Source of the DNA: Rhizophagus irregularis
Lineage: Eukaryota > Glomeromycota > Glomeromycetes > Glomerales > Glomeraceae
Length of the DNA: 64,000 nt
Assembly (NCBI RefSeq): GCF_026210795.1
Contig: NC_089447.1
Coordinates: 870,501 to 934,500, forward strand
Direction of reading: 5' to 3'
Shown: piece by piece, positions 49,131 to 60,129 of the stretch
How positions within the stretch are numbered: position 1 is the stretch's first letter
Layout of the letters: each line of letters starts with the position of its first letter
The notes under the pieces: model-generated
Database searches by the model: none
Told to the model about the DNA's origin: nothing
Seen by the model: only the letters and a program-made list of their open reading frames with translations
Position numbers and translations under genes: made by a program

Positions 49131-51449
49131 GTAATCTATTACATCCAATAAAATATTTTGTTGAACTACCTTCACTAAGCTATAATATATTTAATTGATT
49201 TAATGGTTAATTTAAAATCAAAAAATTTAATTATAAAAAAATTAATTATTTATAGACAATTATTATACATACTACTTTGTGTCTGCAAATCTTTGGACTT
49301 CCATTACAATTTATAAACTGACAAGAAGTTTTAGAACATATTACAAAAAAACTACAAGTATTATTTTATTATTAGTTTTATTGTATTCAAATTTATAGGT
49401 TTACAAAATCTAAAGGATCTAAAGGCAAATGACTTACTTGATTGTATACTTTTCAATTGAATGTTTATAAGTATTGTATATATTCTTATAGGTATTGGTT
49501 TTAAATTTTACTGAATCATGTGAAGAATTTAATTCTTCAGCAGAATGGGAACACATTTTAACCTCATGACATTTCCTTATATTCTTCATGGCTTTTATTC
49601 CAAGAAATTCACATTCAAATTCATATGCCGTCCCACTTTTGCTATCCATTGCATATTAAATATTTTTAAGGTTAAAAAATTCTCTTGCCTTTTTATTATC
49701 AAATGCAGATACACTATAAACATAAGCTATTCCATCTTCTAAGGTTTTAGGATATTCTTGTAATTCTAAATGAAATTCTATATCATTTATTATTAAGTTT
49801 TTCCCAAAATCTCCAATAGTTAGATTATTCTAATTGTGGCATAAAAATCTTTAACTAATAATATCACAATGTCATACTTCACTTAATACTTAATAATATA
49901 GTTATCTCAAATTTATTCATAGTAGTGTTTTATTATTTTTCATTATTAGATAACTGAAAATCAGACTCCACTATATTAGTTGTATTATCAAAGTCATAAA
50001 TAGTTTCCATTTTTTTGCAAAGATACAATCTAAAATAGCAAAAACAATATTGTTTACAAATTAATAATTTGATTTTTGCAGAAAAACTGTTGTATTACAC
50101 TACTTACAAGAACTTATTACATCTATAATATTGAAAATTGTTGAAATAGTGTGAAAGCCAAAGAGTCAAACACAAAAGTCTAACACAAATGGAAAAAAAA
50201 TTTAGGACAAAAATGTAAAAAATAAAAAGATTTGTTAAGATGATGTGGTCAACACGTATATTATTGAATATTCAAGTCATGATTATATAATAAATAATTA
50301 TAACGCGTTATATTGTTATTAATGTACTTTATTTATAGATTTATGTAATACAATTGAAAATAGTAAAGGGAGTAACATATAGTAATTAAAAATTCACATT
50401 ACGTTCTATACCTTTTTAGGGGAAGTAACGTAAGCAAAATGTATGATATTATGCTACTCACTTAACCATCTTATGTTATTTACTTTCTATATACTTAGGG
50501 TCAGATCTCTAATTGAGCATAATTACGTGATTTCTGGCACGTCCCTAAATATTTAATGAAACAGTCTCTTTTCTTAATTCTTGTGAAATTTCATATGCCC
50601 TGATTCTGTTTCTAACGAGTAATTTTTGATACTGTGCCTGAATTATTAAAGAATTACATAATTAATACAATATAATTTGAATCTAGATTGTAAAATTTTA
50701 CTGTGTTTAAATTAATTAAAAAACTATCACTCACTTTAAAAGAATTAATTATCCCTGCATCACAATTGGTGGCAAAAAATACACAGCCACATTTATTAAA
50801 TTTGTATTTTCATCTATGATATGCACTGGTGCATTATCAACCAGTAAAAGAATGTGGCGGTCTTGTAATCGTATCTGTCTGTCCAATTTTGTGAGATAAT
50901 CATTCTATATCAGAACTTGCATCCAAGCAGTTGAATTCCAATAATAATTAACTGGTAAATCTTCCTTTTTTTTATGTAAGATTCGTGAATTTTGATAAGT
51001 ATGGATAAAAAGTGGCTTTAATTTCTCAGTCCCAGTTGCATTGCATGTAAGCAGAAGTGTAACATATTTTTTTGATTTTTTTTTTTTGGAGAGTGGCCTT
51101 ATGCTAATATCTTTGATGGTTTAAGATCCAAATACAATCCTAAAATATAAACAGTAAATATTAGAATATTATTCAATTATTTTAAAGAAAATTTAGGATT
51201 ACCTGTTTCATTACAATTGAAAATATCATTTAAATCATAATCTTTAATGATTTTACGTAAAATCTTTCTTTATTCGTCTAATGTTTCTAATAGCGTACTT
51301 TTTGCTTCACCCTACTTAACATACTATTTTAAACTGTGACGTTCTTTAAATTCATTAATCCATCCATTAGAAGCTGCAAAATTATTAACTTCAAACTGCT
51401 ATGCAAAAAATTTAGCTTTTTCATGTAAAATATTAATATTAATAATAAG

Positions 51450-51812
51450 GGGTTTAGTACGAAATCCTGAAACTCGAAATCCTGAAGGTACATAATCCTG
51501 ATACTCGAAATCCTGAAATGTCAATATCCTGAAATATCAAAATCCCAAATTGACATAATCCTGACATTTCATAAATCCGACACTTCATAATCCAGAAAAG
51601 AAAAATACTGAAAAGAAAAATCTTGAAATTTATTAATAAAATAAAGAAAATCAGTATTATGGGGTATCGGAATTATAAAATTTGGGATTATAACAATTTG
51701 GGATTTTGACAATTTGGGATTTTGATATTTCAGGATATTAACATTTCAGGATTTAGAGTATTGGGATTTTGTACCTTCGGGATTTTAAGTTTTGGGATTT
51801 TGGATGGATCCC
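51450..51812. mobile_element. 363-bp MULE-type MITE made of AAATCCTGAA motifs
   Basis: Perfect 9-bp duplication AATAATAAG (51441-51449 and 51813-51821), and the Tigger frame joins across (ADLI to INILHEKAKFFA). The ends GGGTTTAGTACGAAATCC and GGGATCCATCCAAAATCC continue as ~110-bp inverted repeats in which AAATCCTGAA or AAATCCCAAA recurs every 14-20 bp. Confidence 0.9.
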
Positions 51813-52024
51813 AATAATAAGATCTGCAGCAAAGTGCATTAGTTATCCATAATAAAAGAGCCTCCTCTACTTGAGAGAAGTGAACAGGCTTTTCCCTCTG
51901 TTTATTTGACTCTTTTGAGTCTAGATTTACATTCAGCCACTTTTCTTTTTTTTTTAAGATATCAGAAACTATATTTTGCTTAATATTATTCAAGGTGGCA
52001 AGTCCTTCTTGAGTAGGCTGTGAC

Positions 52025-52268
52025 TAAGGTTGCTTGCCGAAACCTAGGGGTTTAGGCAAGATGGCGTTTCGCCGAAAAGCGAAATTCTGCCGAAACTATA
52101 TTAAAGTTATATTAAAAAACTGGCAAAACTTTGGAGAAAGACGAAACTGCCGAAACTTATTATAAATGCCGAAACTGCCGAAACTCTGCCGAAACTATAA
52201 TAAATCTATAGTAAAATTTTGACGAAACTAATCGTAGGATTTTGAAGAGGTTTAGACAAGCAACCTTA
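52025..52268 (-). mobile_element. 244-bp hAT-type MITE, copy 2
   Basis: Perfect 8-bp duplication GCTGTGAC (52017-52024 and 52269-52276). Ends TAAGGTTGCTTG / CAAGCAACCTTA. Almost identical to the reverse complement of 18274-18517. Splits the Tigger gene between NMSQ and PTQEGLATLNN. Confidence 0.95.
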
Positions 52269-52609
52269 GCTGTGACATATTTTTATAATCTAAACAGAGT
52301 TATCATTTTTGTGCATATGTTAAAACGACTCTTTTCTTTGTTTGAGAAGCATTTTGAGTTAACTTCCTTTTTACTTGTAGTTGAGACATAATTTCTAAAG
52401 CAAACAAAGATGCACTATGACGCATTAAGTAAGGTTATATGCTGGTATAACCTAAAATATCAGTACATCTTACTATATGTTAATTAAAAGGGAACAAAGA
52501 AAACTATCAGTACATGTTACATTGTGAAACAATATGTAATATCAGTACAACAAGGTTTTTTTAATAGGACATGAAAATTCTATAAGTATATGAAAATATC
52601 GTTCTATAT

Positions 52610-52960
52610 AATATCAGTACATAGAGACGCAACTGTATATTTGTATATTTAAAAAAGTTTTATTTGTATTTGTGACTTTATTTGTTAAGTTAAAAGTTTT
52701 CTTAGTACTATTCTTAAAACCTTTAAATCTATTTTTAATTGTTAATTTATTTTTAAATTTTTGATGAAACTGGAAAGAAAAGTATGAAGGTTGATAGTAC
52801 ATATATAAGATATTCTAATATATAACAAGTTTGTGAATTAATTATGTTTTATACTATTTTTTAATATTTTACTCTAATATATGTAAATGTACTGTGAAAT
52901 TAAAAAAACAATATTTTTTAAATTTAATACCTTATTTTTTTATTTTTATTTTTTATTTTA
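52610..52960 (-). repeat. Repeat R1, other partial inverted copy
   Basis: Reverse complement of about 19550-19860 (for example AAGGTTGATAGTACATATAT and TTAAATTTAATACCTTATTT). Confidence 0.7.
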
Positions 52961-53514
52961 CTTTTACTAAATTATAAAATTTTAATTTTAAATATTTTTA
53001 ATATAATTTATATTAGTAGTTAAAATTTATATAGAATTTATATATTAATTTTAATTAGAATTATTTTTAAAATTTTATTATTTTATATATTACTATTTCT
53101 AAAAGATTTATTAATTAGATTTTAATAAAATTTATATTGTTAAATTTGTTTTAATAAAAAGAATTTAATAGCAATAAATATATAAAATTGCATTTTTAGC
53201 ATTAATATCAAATTATTGTAAAAATACATATATATTATTGAATTTTACTAATTTGTCCCTTAGATGAAATAAACCAGGTTATATAATTTATAAATATAAA
53301 ATTTAAGACAAATTCTTAATACTGCCACAGGTAATTATTACCATAAAAGTTTGTTTCATGTGATTATTATAATATTATTTTATTTACTGATGTAAATTAA
53401 ATCAAAATAATTTTGTAAAAGTAAATTTTTCTTTTTATATACAAATATTTCTTTCTTTTTATTTTTTTATATATATACTTTCTTTTTTTTTCAAAATAAA
53501 TATTGATAATTATA

Positions 53515-54075
53515 ATGATGAAATTAATTGAATGATTCTATAATAATATTTGATGATAATAATAGTTATATTGCTAATAAATTAGATGAATTTGAAAATA
53601 ATGATGGTAAGTATTAGTATATAGTTTTGTTTTATTAATATTGATTTTTTTGATATTTACCTAGATTTTCAACTATAGATGGTTTTGAGTACTAAGAAAA
53701 GAAAACAGAAATTGATCTGAATCTAATTTCACCAGAAATTGGAATAATTTTTAATAATTATGACTTTGCAAAATGTTTTCTTGATCAGTATGCAAAATCA
53801 AATGGATTTGTAATCATAAAAGGTGAATAGAAAAAGATAAAACTGATAAATCAATAATTGTAAGAAGGTCTTTTGAATGTCATTATGGAAGAATTCATAA
53901 ATTAAAGAAGGTTATTGATGATCATATACAACAAAGAAATTAACAATCAGACAAAATAAATTGTTCTTGGGTATGCAATATCAATAGAATAAAGAATACA
54001 GATTCTGTAATAATTACTAGTTTTATTAATCACCATAATCATGATTGCAACAATAATGTTGCTCACATCTAAAGG
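53515..54075 (+). pseudogene. FAR1 DNA-binding domain fragment
   Basis: Plus strand. An acidic Asn-rich start (about 53515-53605), a probable short intron (GATG|GTAAG to ACTATAG), then EIGIIFNNYDFAKCFLDQYA and KSNGFVIIKG. After a stop, SIIVRRSFECHYGRIHKLKK, INCSWVCNINRIKNTDSVII and FINHHNHDCNNNV. The Cys/Cys/His/His spacing (FEC, CSW, HHNHDC) is that of FAR1/WRKY-GCM1-type zinc binding, as in MULE transposases. Nothing of a catalytic domain follows, so this is a solo remnant. Confidence 0.75.
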
Positions 54076-55284
54076 GTTATTTATGTGATATTATGATTCC
54101 TTAGTGTTTTATTAGTATGATTGGTATCATATCTATATATAATTCTTTTTACATTGTAATTACTTCTGTAATTTTAATATTGTAATGCTTTCTTTTATTA
54201 TGTAATAAATTGATTACCAATTGAATTCTTTTTATCAATTATATTAAAAATGACTTGTTGTCTGAAGCGTATTTCCATTCTACTCCAAACCATACATGTG
54301 TTGTCTGTCCGCACGTGTGTATGACCAATAAAATCTTAGGATTAGGTGTAACCTTAAATTTGTTTTCATGTATAACCCTTTTTGTTTATGGCTGATCTGA
54401 AAATGCTGAATATATTAGCTTTAGAGTAAGGAGTGATGTTTAGCATTATTTAGCATCACATAGTCACGTGCAAGCCTGAGTTTTAAAAACACTATTTATC
54501 TGAGGGACAGTTCTTTTTTGTGGTCCAAAACTTATTTGTCACCTGTTATTTGTTACTGAATTTGGCGTAATCTGGCACAGATTTCAGACGTGCTTGTTTA
54601 TGTCCCCTAATTTCAAATTTCTTAAAAATTTTTATATTCCCTCAGTAAGTTTTTTACGCCATATTTGTTTTTTTTTAAAATAAAAATTAAAATAACTGAA
54701 AATAAATAAAAATAAAAAAAATAAAACAATTGATTTCGTTGATTTCTTACATTTTATTATGAGCATGATGTAATTTATGACGCTTTAGATGTATCAACGG
54801 TTATCATTTCCTAGTTTAAAGATCATAAAATATAGTATTAATAATGATAATTTTACCAGTTGAACAAAGTATTTGCGTTATTATATAATTTTTCTTCTCT
54901 ATTCTTAAACAATACTATAATAAGAATTCTCATTATTAATATTTCTATTTAGAATTTTTTTATTGATACTACTTAATATTGTCTTTGTAATATTTTATCA
55001 ACGAGTTCAAAATTAATTAAATAAATTTATACATTTGACATTTTTGGTAAAGTTTTATTCATATTGACTCGTTCAACTCATTTATTACATTAAACCACAC
55101 CCACAAAATTTTGTGGCACATTATATTACATTAAAATAGTGCATCATCATTACATCATGTAATACAATATCAAATTCTTTGGTGTTGATAAATACTAATT
55201 TTCTTTCTGTAACAAAATACTGCAACTGATGTTCAAAATATTTTCCACATTTATCACATTTTTCAACATTTATAAACAGGTAGA
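54076..55284. other. Intergenic stretch upstream of the deaminase gene
   Basis: No supported coding region. It must contain the deaminase promoter if that gene is expressed. It holds CACGTG within AGTCACGTGCAAG (~54462-54474). A minus-strand frame at 55121-55315 with one C-x2-C pair is discussed among the rejected items. Confidence 0.5.
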
Positions 55285-56607
55285 ATGGCAAAAAAGGCAA
55301 AAAGGGCAAACCCAATGTCAGAACTTACAGAATTTTATAGTAAAGTGTGTGTTGCTAGAAGCATAAAATTTGTCACCAATGAAGCAAGTAAAGAAGAAAT
55401 TAACTTGTCAGAGAGTGACCAATTTTCCCATAACTTAGCAACGATATTAGCAAGAAACAATGAAGTGGTAGCGGTTAACTTGAAAATTTTACCCAACAAG
55501 TGTAGAATTTACATTTCAAAGAATAATAAATGGCTTAATAAAGATACTAAATATATCGAAGAAATTCAAGTACTCATGAAAAATTTATCTAAAGATGATC
55601 CCATAACTTTCGAACAAGCAGCTGAAAGAAAGGATGTGTTTGCTTTATTTTATAATGTATTGGAGTACTGTTCTGTTAAGTTAGGACGTAGATTGAACAA
55701 ACTTAAGAAAGATATAAAGAATAATAAACACCAACCACATATTAAATCTTTTCTAGAATTCCTAGAATCTTCTGAGATTAACGTTAATAATCTAGATGAG
55801 ATTAACGAATCATCTGGTAAAGAAATATCGAAATTCGAATATTTAATGACCACAGCTTGTTGCGAGTATTATAAATACAATAAAAAAAACAAAAATTATC
55901 CGCAAAGATTCCTAGGACACATCAAAAAAGTGGGATCCTATGCTGCATCTGTGATGGATATTGTTAATTGTGCATGTAAAGATAAGTATAAAATACCATT
56001 TTCTTGTATAGACTTGCGTTTATTGGATCCTGTTCCTGTTGAATAACTCATATCTTCATGGACTGATATTATCAAAAAGTATATTCCTATTCAAAAGAGT
56101 TTCAAAAACTTTAAGAAAAATTGTTTAAAAAATAAGAAAATAAGAGATAGACTAAACGAGATATATGGTGGCACAGGTGGACAATTAGATCGTGGAAGAA
56201 TTAATCACATATATTTACATGTAGAGTTGAACATATTGACTAATACTGACATATTAAGCAAGGAACATAATGAATTTATAGCAGTATCCAAGAAATGTTG
56301 TTACTTATGTGAATCATACATCAAATTTTTACGATCTAAAGGATATAAAATTACAGTTTCTGGAGGACATAAGAAGTTGTATCACAAATGGAAACTTCCA
56401 GATACTTACAGTAGTGAATTTGCGAAATGTGCTCTATGTGACCTTGATCAGATCATAGAGAGTGAAATAGAACAACATACTAAAATAATTGCTAAATCTG
56501 ATAGTAATGGAGAAAATGCTGATTCTGATAATCCAATACGAAATCATGTTGCTATGAAGAAGGTAACTGAAGGTGCATTTCAGATTAAGACTAATTCTAA
56601 TCTATGA
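55285..56607 (+). pseudogene. OTT_1508-like deaminase-fold protein with one in-frame stop
   Basis: A single 441-codon frame with no other damage, broken only by TAA at codon 254 (56044-56046). The N-terminal ~250 residues are helical and charged. The C-terminal part has the deaminase-fold signature: H-x-E at 312-314 (LHVELN), C-x2-C at 339-342 (KCCYLCE), and the SGGHKKLYHKWKLP block that typifies the fungal OTT_1508-like group (named after an Orientia protein). His and two Cys would hold zinc and Glu would shuttle protons. The substrate is unknown for the family. Flanked by a FAR1 relic and a Helitron. AATAAA lies 44 nt past the final stop. Either a recent pseudogene or a case of stop readthrough; the clean frame on both sides makes the loss recent. 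Family call by motif only. Confidence 0.7.
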
Positions 56608-56650
56608 TTCAGATATTCAGTAACGTTGCTTGATTAGGAACATTTTTATC

Positions 56651-56656
56651 AATAAA
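56651..56656 (+). terminator. Poly(A) signal AATAAA after the deaminase gene
   Basis: AATAAA 44 nt beyond the final stop codon in otherwise non-coding sequence. Confidence 0.4.
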
Positions 56657-58210
56657 ACAAAATTGCTACATTTAAAAAGTTAAACGAAATCTTTACTCTT
56701 ATAAATGAATTGTCAGTGCTAAACTAACAAAATCTATTTGAGTAGTGGACGTTCAGAGGGAGGAAACATTTCAATACTTAACTGATTCTTTCCACTTCTC
56801 AATACAATCTAATGCTAATTTTTTCAATATCTACTAGTAGTACCTGTTGACTACGTCAACATTCTATTTTTTACTTTATATATAATAATAATTATAATGT
56901 AAAATAAATCTATATATAAAAAATAATAAACTATATAAATAAATTTACATTTTACATTTATTTCTACAATTTTTAGTATATTACTATAATTTCTAATTAT
57001 TGAAAAACTTCTGAATATATAATATTATAAGTACAATTTATTAAATTTCTATTATTATCTTTAGTGGTAATGATTTTTAAATTTTTTTTTGTTGTTATCC
57101 TTGAACAGGCAACATAGAATTGTCCATGAGCAAATACAGGAGTTGGAAGATACAATCCAATCCAATTTAATGTCTGACCCTGTGACTTATTAATAGTCAT
57201 TACAAAAGCTGGTTGTATTGAAAATTGACAATGCTTAAAAGTGAAAGGTAAAGTAGCATTTGTAAGAGACAAGGTAATACGTAAAAGAAAAGCATGTTTT
57301 TCAGCATGTTTTCCAGTAATAATTTCTGCCTTAATAACATTCTTCTGAAAAGAACAACAAACCAACCTTGTTCCATTACACAGGCTCTCTGATGGACTAA
57401 TATTTTGTAATAGTATTGGAGATCATTTTTTTAATACTAATTTATGAGGTGGAAGTCCACCAATTGTTATGGAATTTAAAAACTCAATGGAATACTGATA
57501 TTCTGAATTTGATTGTTCTTTTATTGTATCAGCACTAAGATATTCAACTGCTTCACCAGGAAATTGATCCATAATGATTGTATTAACCAAATATACATCC
57601 ACATTTTTTGGTGCAAGTATTGCTTATTTAACCAAATATTTAGGATTTGAATTAATGATAGATAGATTTAGATAAATCAATTGAATAAGATCATTGATCT
57701 TCTGTGATTGTAAAACAATATCATTTGGAAGTTAAATAATATTATTTGCTAATACATCAATAGTAGGAATTTGACCTTTAATAGTATCTGGTTCATTTAC
57801 AGTACGAAAAAGACATATATTAGTTTTTAATGTCATTAATTTCACATGTTTTCATAATGCTGATCATTGTAAGTAAGATCCTACAATATCTTCATGACTT
57901 CCCTTTATTACTACTGGAAGTATCTGGCAAAAATCACCTCCAAATACCACTACTTTACCTCCAAATAGTTGGTTTTCTAAAGATAAATCTACAGCTTTCA
58001 TAATATCTCTTAACATTCTATCTACAGCTTCAAATGCATGTCAATGAATCATTGATACTTCATTCCAAATAATAAGCTGTATAACTTGCAAAAATAAAAC
58101 TAAATTAGAACTATATTTTACAGTACAAGTAGAATCTTCATGTATTTCAAAAGGTATTTTAAAACAGGAATGTGCTATTCGACTACCTGGTAAAAGAAGA
58201 ATAGCGATAC

Positions 58211-58437
58211 TAGGATTCCGCTTATTTATAATAAAGGTCACTGTAGAAAATTGAGTCTTTACTAATAGTTTTTACCTTACTTTTTTCTTAAATTCTATTG
58301 ATTAATTAGCTAAAAAGGAAAAAAATCATAACAATGTAACATAAAATTTTCTTTTATAGTAGAATCTGCAAAGAATTTTATATATGATTTTTACCTTAAG
58401 CCTGAGGATAACCTATCTTATAAGTAAGCGAGATCTT
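58211..58437 (-). mobile_element. 227-bp MITE CTTACTTATAA, copy 2
   Basis: Flanked by GCGATAC at 58204-58210 and 58438-58444 (7 bp, possibly a decayed 8-9 bp duplication). Splits the Helitron helicase just before its SIAILLLPGSRIAHS block. Copy 1 is at 46661-46876. Confidence 0.88.
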
Positions 58438-59406
58438 GCGATACCTGAAGATGCTATAGCAAGAGCAATATGCTTCTCTAAACAAATTTTTGCAAGTAAA
58501 TTGCTATATATATATATATATATAATTAAAATTAAAATTAATCTATAATATATGTATTAACTAATATAAGACAAAATAATTTTTACCTATATAAAAAAGT
58601 TTTTCCAGTTCCTTTTGGACGATCTACAAAAAAAATAGCCAGAGTTTTAATTTCTATTGTCTTAATACCTTCATCAAAATAGTCTGTTGTTCTGTATTTA
58701 AACTTGAAAAATCATCTTTTGCAAGTTTTAAAAGTTCTTCAATATCATATTCCTGCTTTTCTCTAATTAAACGATTACTTTCATTATTAAAAGTGGTAGG
58801 TAGAATAGGCATATTTGGAAACTCAATAAAAAGTCATACATTTTTACTTAAAATGACTTATAAATGATATAAAACCTTATTATGTATATCATTATCTGTA
58901 AGTTCAAGTGTTATATTATTAAAATTATGACGAACTTGGTATAAAATATCATCACTAAGGGCAAAAATATGCTTTTCCCAAAGTATTTCAGGTTTTGTCA
59001 GTTCACAAAATAAAAGAATAGTTGCAAATAGTTTACACAGTTGTGCTTCACCTTACACTTGATTTGCCTCTTGCAAACATTGATTCCACTTTTCATAATC
59101 TTGCAACAAATTTAATGCAATACATGCTTCTTTAAAAGTATGATAAAATATTCCATTTACTGTACGAATATTTTCAAAAGATGTTGAACCACGAACTACA
59201 TTAAGTAACATTCTTAGGTAATATTTTTCTTCTACTTCAGGGTGGATAAAATATATGCGATCTATTAAATTACCTTGCTGCCATAACTTCCATTCTTTAG
59301 TTTTTTTATTATAGACCCATTAAGATGAAAATTCTGCATATGTTAATCTTCTTACATATGAATATTTAGTATTATCATGAAACCATGCTATAAGAGTAGT
59401 TTTTTC

Positions 59407-59583
59407 TATACATGCCACCCAAATTATTTTGGACTGCCGTAATTATAAGTAAAATCCCAAATTCAATTATGGCATCCCAAATTATTTTGGCACTTTACAT
59501 AGTAAATTATATATAAACCGAATGAATTATGGCATCCCAAATTATAATTATGGCATCCCAAAATAATTTGGACAGCATGTATA
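59407..59583 (+). mobile_element. hAT-type MITE TATACATGC, copy C (177 bp)
   Basis: Perfect 8-bp duplication GTTTTTTC (59399-59406 and 59584-59591). Same ends and length as copy B. Splits the Helitron gene after ILTHSAKEKT. Confidence 0.93.
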
Positions 59584-60129
59584 GTTTTTTCTTTTGCTGA
59601 ATGGGTTAATATATCTTCTAAATGTTTATTATCTTGAAATAATACTCTATGTTGACTTGAAAGATGAATAGATAGTTGTATAATATCTGGCTTTTCATTA
59701 TGCAATCGATAATGAAATATTTTCCAAGTGGCTTCTGATGCTGAAATGTAATGTCCATCAAGGTATAAGCTTATTTCATTATTATTTATTTGATTTGTAT
59801 TACCACTTCCACCAATCTCTACAGTAACATGATCATGACCTTTATAAACATACTTAAAAAAGTATTTAATGGCTGTAATTGATGAACAAATTTCCACATT
59901 AATATAATGGTTATATTTAGCCATAAGATAAGAATTATATGGAACTATCTAACGATTATCCAACTGAATTCCTTTAACTTCTTTAGTTTAACCATCATTT
60001 CTACATTTATATATAGGATAACCATTCATATTTTCTGTAGTATATTCTTGAAAATTTCATGAATATCTTTTAGAACATTTTCCATCTTTCATACATGAAG
60101 AGTTTAATATAAGCGTACTATAGGGTCCA

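Larger units (their letters stand above)
45997..50010 (-). pseudogene. MULE-like transposase #3 (distinct family), dead
   Basis: Minus strand, AUG at 50010 (METIYDFDNTTNIVESDFQL). Blocks in order: LEDGIAYVYSVSAFDNKKAR, the open stretch 49649-49434 (YEFECEFLGIKAMKN; CHEVKMC), LPVKIPINLVEDLQSIMN, ILVLCMRKEQSFALL with a first-Asp block YFEIDIAFKRI, IALTFARVFTNNESVDAYQN, a probable second Asp in GKGIGCILVDA, YKICLIHF, IPHFETKAKVLNVLEQIK, a probable Glu block NISESVHANVNRNG, and a coiled-coil, Lys-rich C-terminus ending LSLKKKLLELGGN (stop 45997-45999). I infer a MULE-superfamily fold from the spacing of D, D and E and the FARVFTN block. It has stops, frameshifts and two MITE insertions, plus probable introns. 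Confidence 0.65.
45461..50488 (-). mobile_element. MULE #3, ~5 kb, with AGTAACATA-type terminal repeats
   Basis: The left end (AGTAGAAAGTGAGTAACATA, ~45461) and the reverse complement of the right end (ATATAGAAAGTAAATAACAT, ~50488) align as imperfect inverted repeats over about 100 bp, with a second shared block (GGAACGTAAGATGAA / AGAACGTAATGTGAA). They bracket a single transposase-like gene. Boundaries are approximate. The left repeat itself contains a later MITE (45582-45737). Confidence 0.6.
40836..50545. mobile_element. Element with PIF-like ends enclosing two MULEs (9.7 kb)
   Basis: Flanked by TAA at 40833-40835 and 50546-50548. It starts GGGGCGTGCCAGAAATTATG, and the reverse complement of its right end starts GGGACGTGCCAGAAATCACG. 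A second short match (GTCAGG / CTGACC) lies ~45 bp inside. The Tigger frame joins across it. A TWA-type 3-bp duplication fits PIF/Harbinger, but the interior has no Harbinger gene. It is filled with later MULE and MITE insertions, so the original may have been a MITE. Confidence 0.75.
40379..52389 (-). pseudogene. Tigger/CENP-B-type DDE transposase, split by a 9.7-kb insertion
   Basis: Minus strand from an AUG at 52389 (MSQLQVKRKLTQNASQTKKR). Order: first helix-turn-helix with YAQK and two stops, NNIKQNIVSDILKKKEKWL, the CENP-B domain (VEEALLLWITNA, then AKFFA, NNFAASNGWINEFKERH), DYDLNDIFNCNETG, and the catalytic core (TLLLTCNATGTEKLKPLFIH, LLLVDNAPVH with the second Asp). At SLNI the gene is cut by 40836-50545 and resumes with YNAINFSKNAWNSV. 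The C-terminal 100 codons (40379-40678) are open. Further insertions are at 51450-51812 and 52025-52268. Dead: several CAG to TAG and TGG to TGA/TAG changes. Confidence 0.85.
56997..60112 (-). pseudogene. Helitron Rep/PIF1-like helicase, dead
   Basis: Minus strand. The N-terminal Helitron-type region (CMKDGKCSKRYS, YPIYKC, VPYNSYLMAKYNHYINVEIC, AIKYFFKYVYKGHDHVTVEI, YISASEATWKIF) is followed by a linker (WVYNKKTKEWKLWQQGNLID; YYLRMLLNVVRG) and the PIF1 helicase. Helicase parts: Walker A in DRPKGTGKTFLYR (~58600), Walker B as LIIWNEVSMIH, where the Asp of the usual WDE is Asn, motif III in VFGGDFCQILPVV, and TINKSQGQTL with FAHGQFYVACSR near the end (56997-57365). Many stops and shifts, plus MITE insertions at 58211-58437 and 59407-59583. 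It would have driven rolling-circle transposition. The Helitron's own ends were not located. Confidence 0.88.

Noticed and set aside
55121-55315. Minus-strand open frame with KCDKCGKYF
   Set aside because: One C-x2-C pair only, no second pair or known fold, and it overlaps the start of the deaminase frame. It could be a zinc-finger fragment, but the support is too thin.
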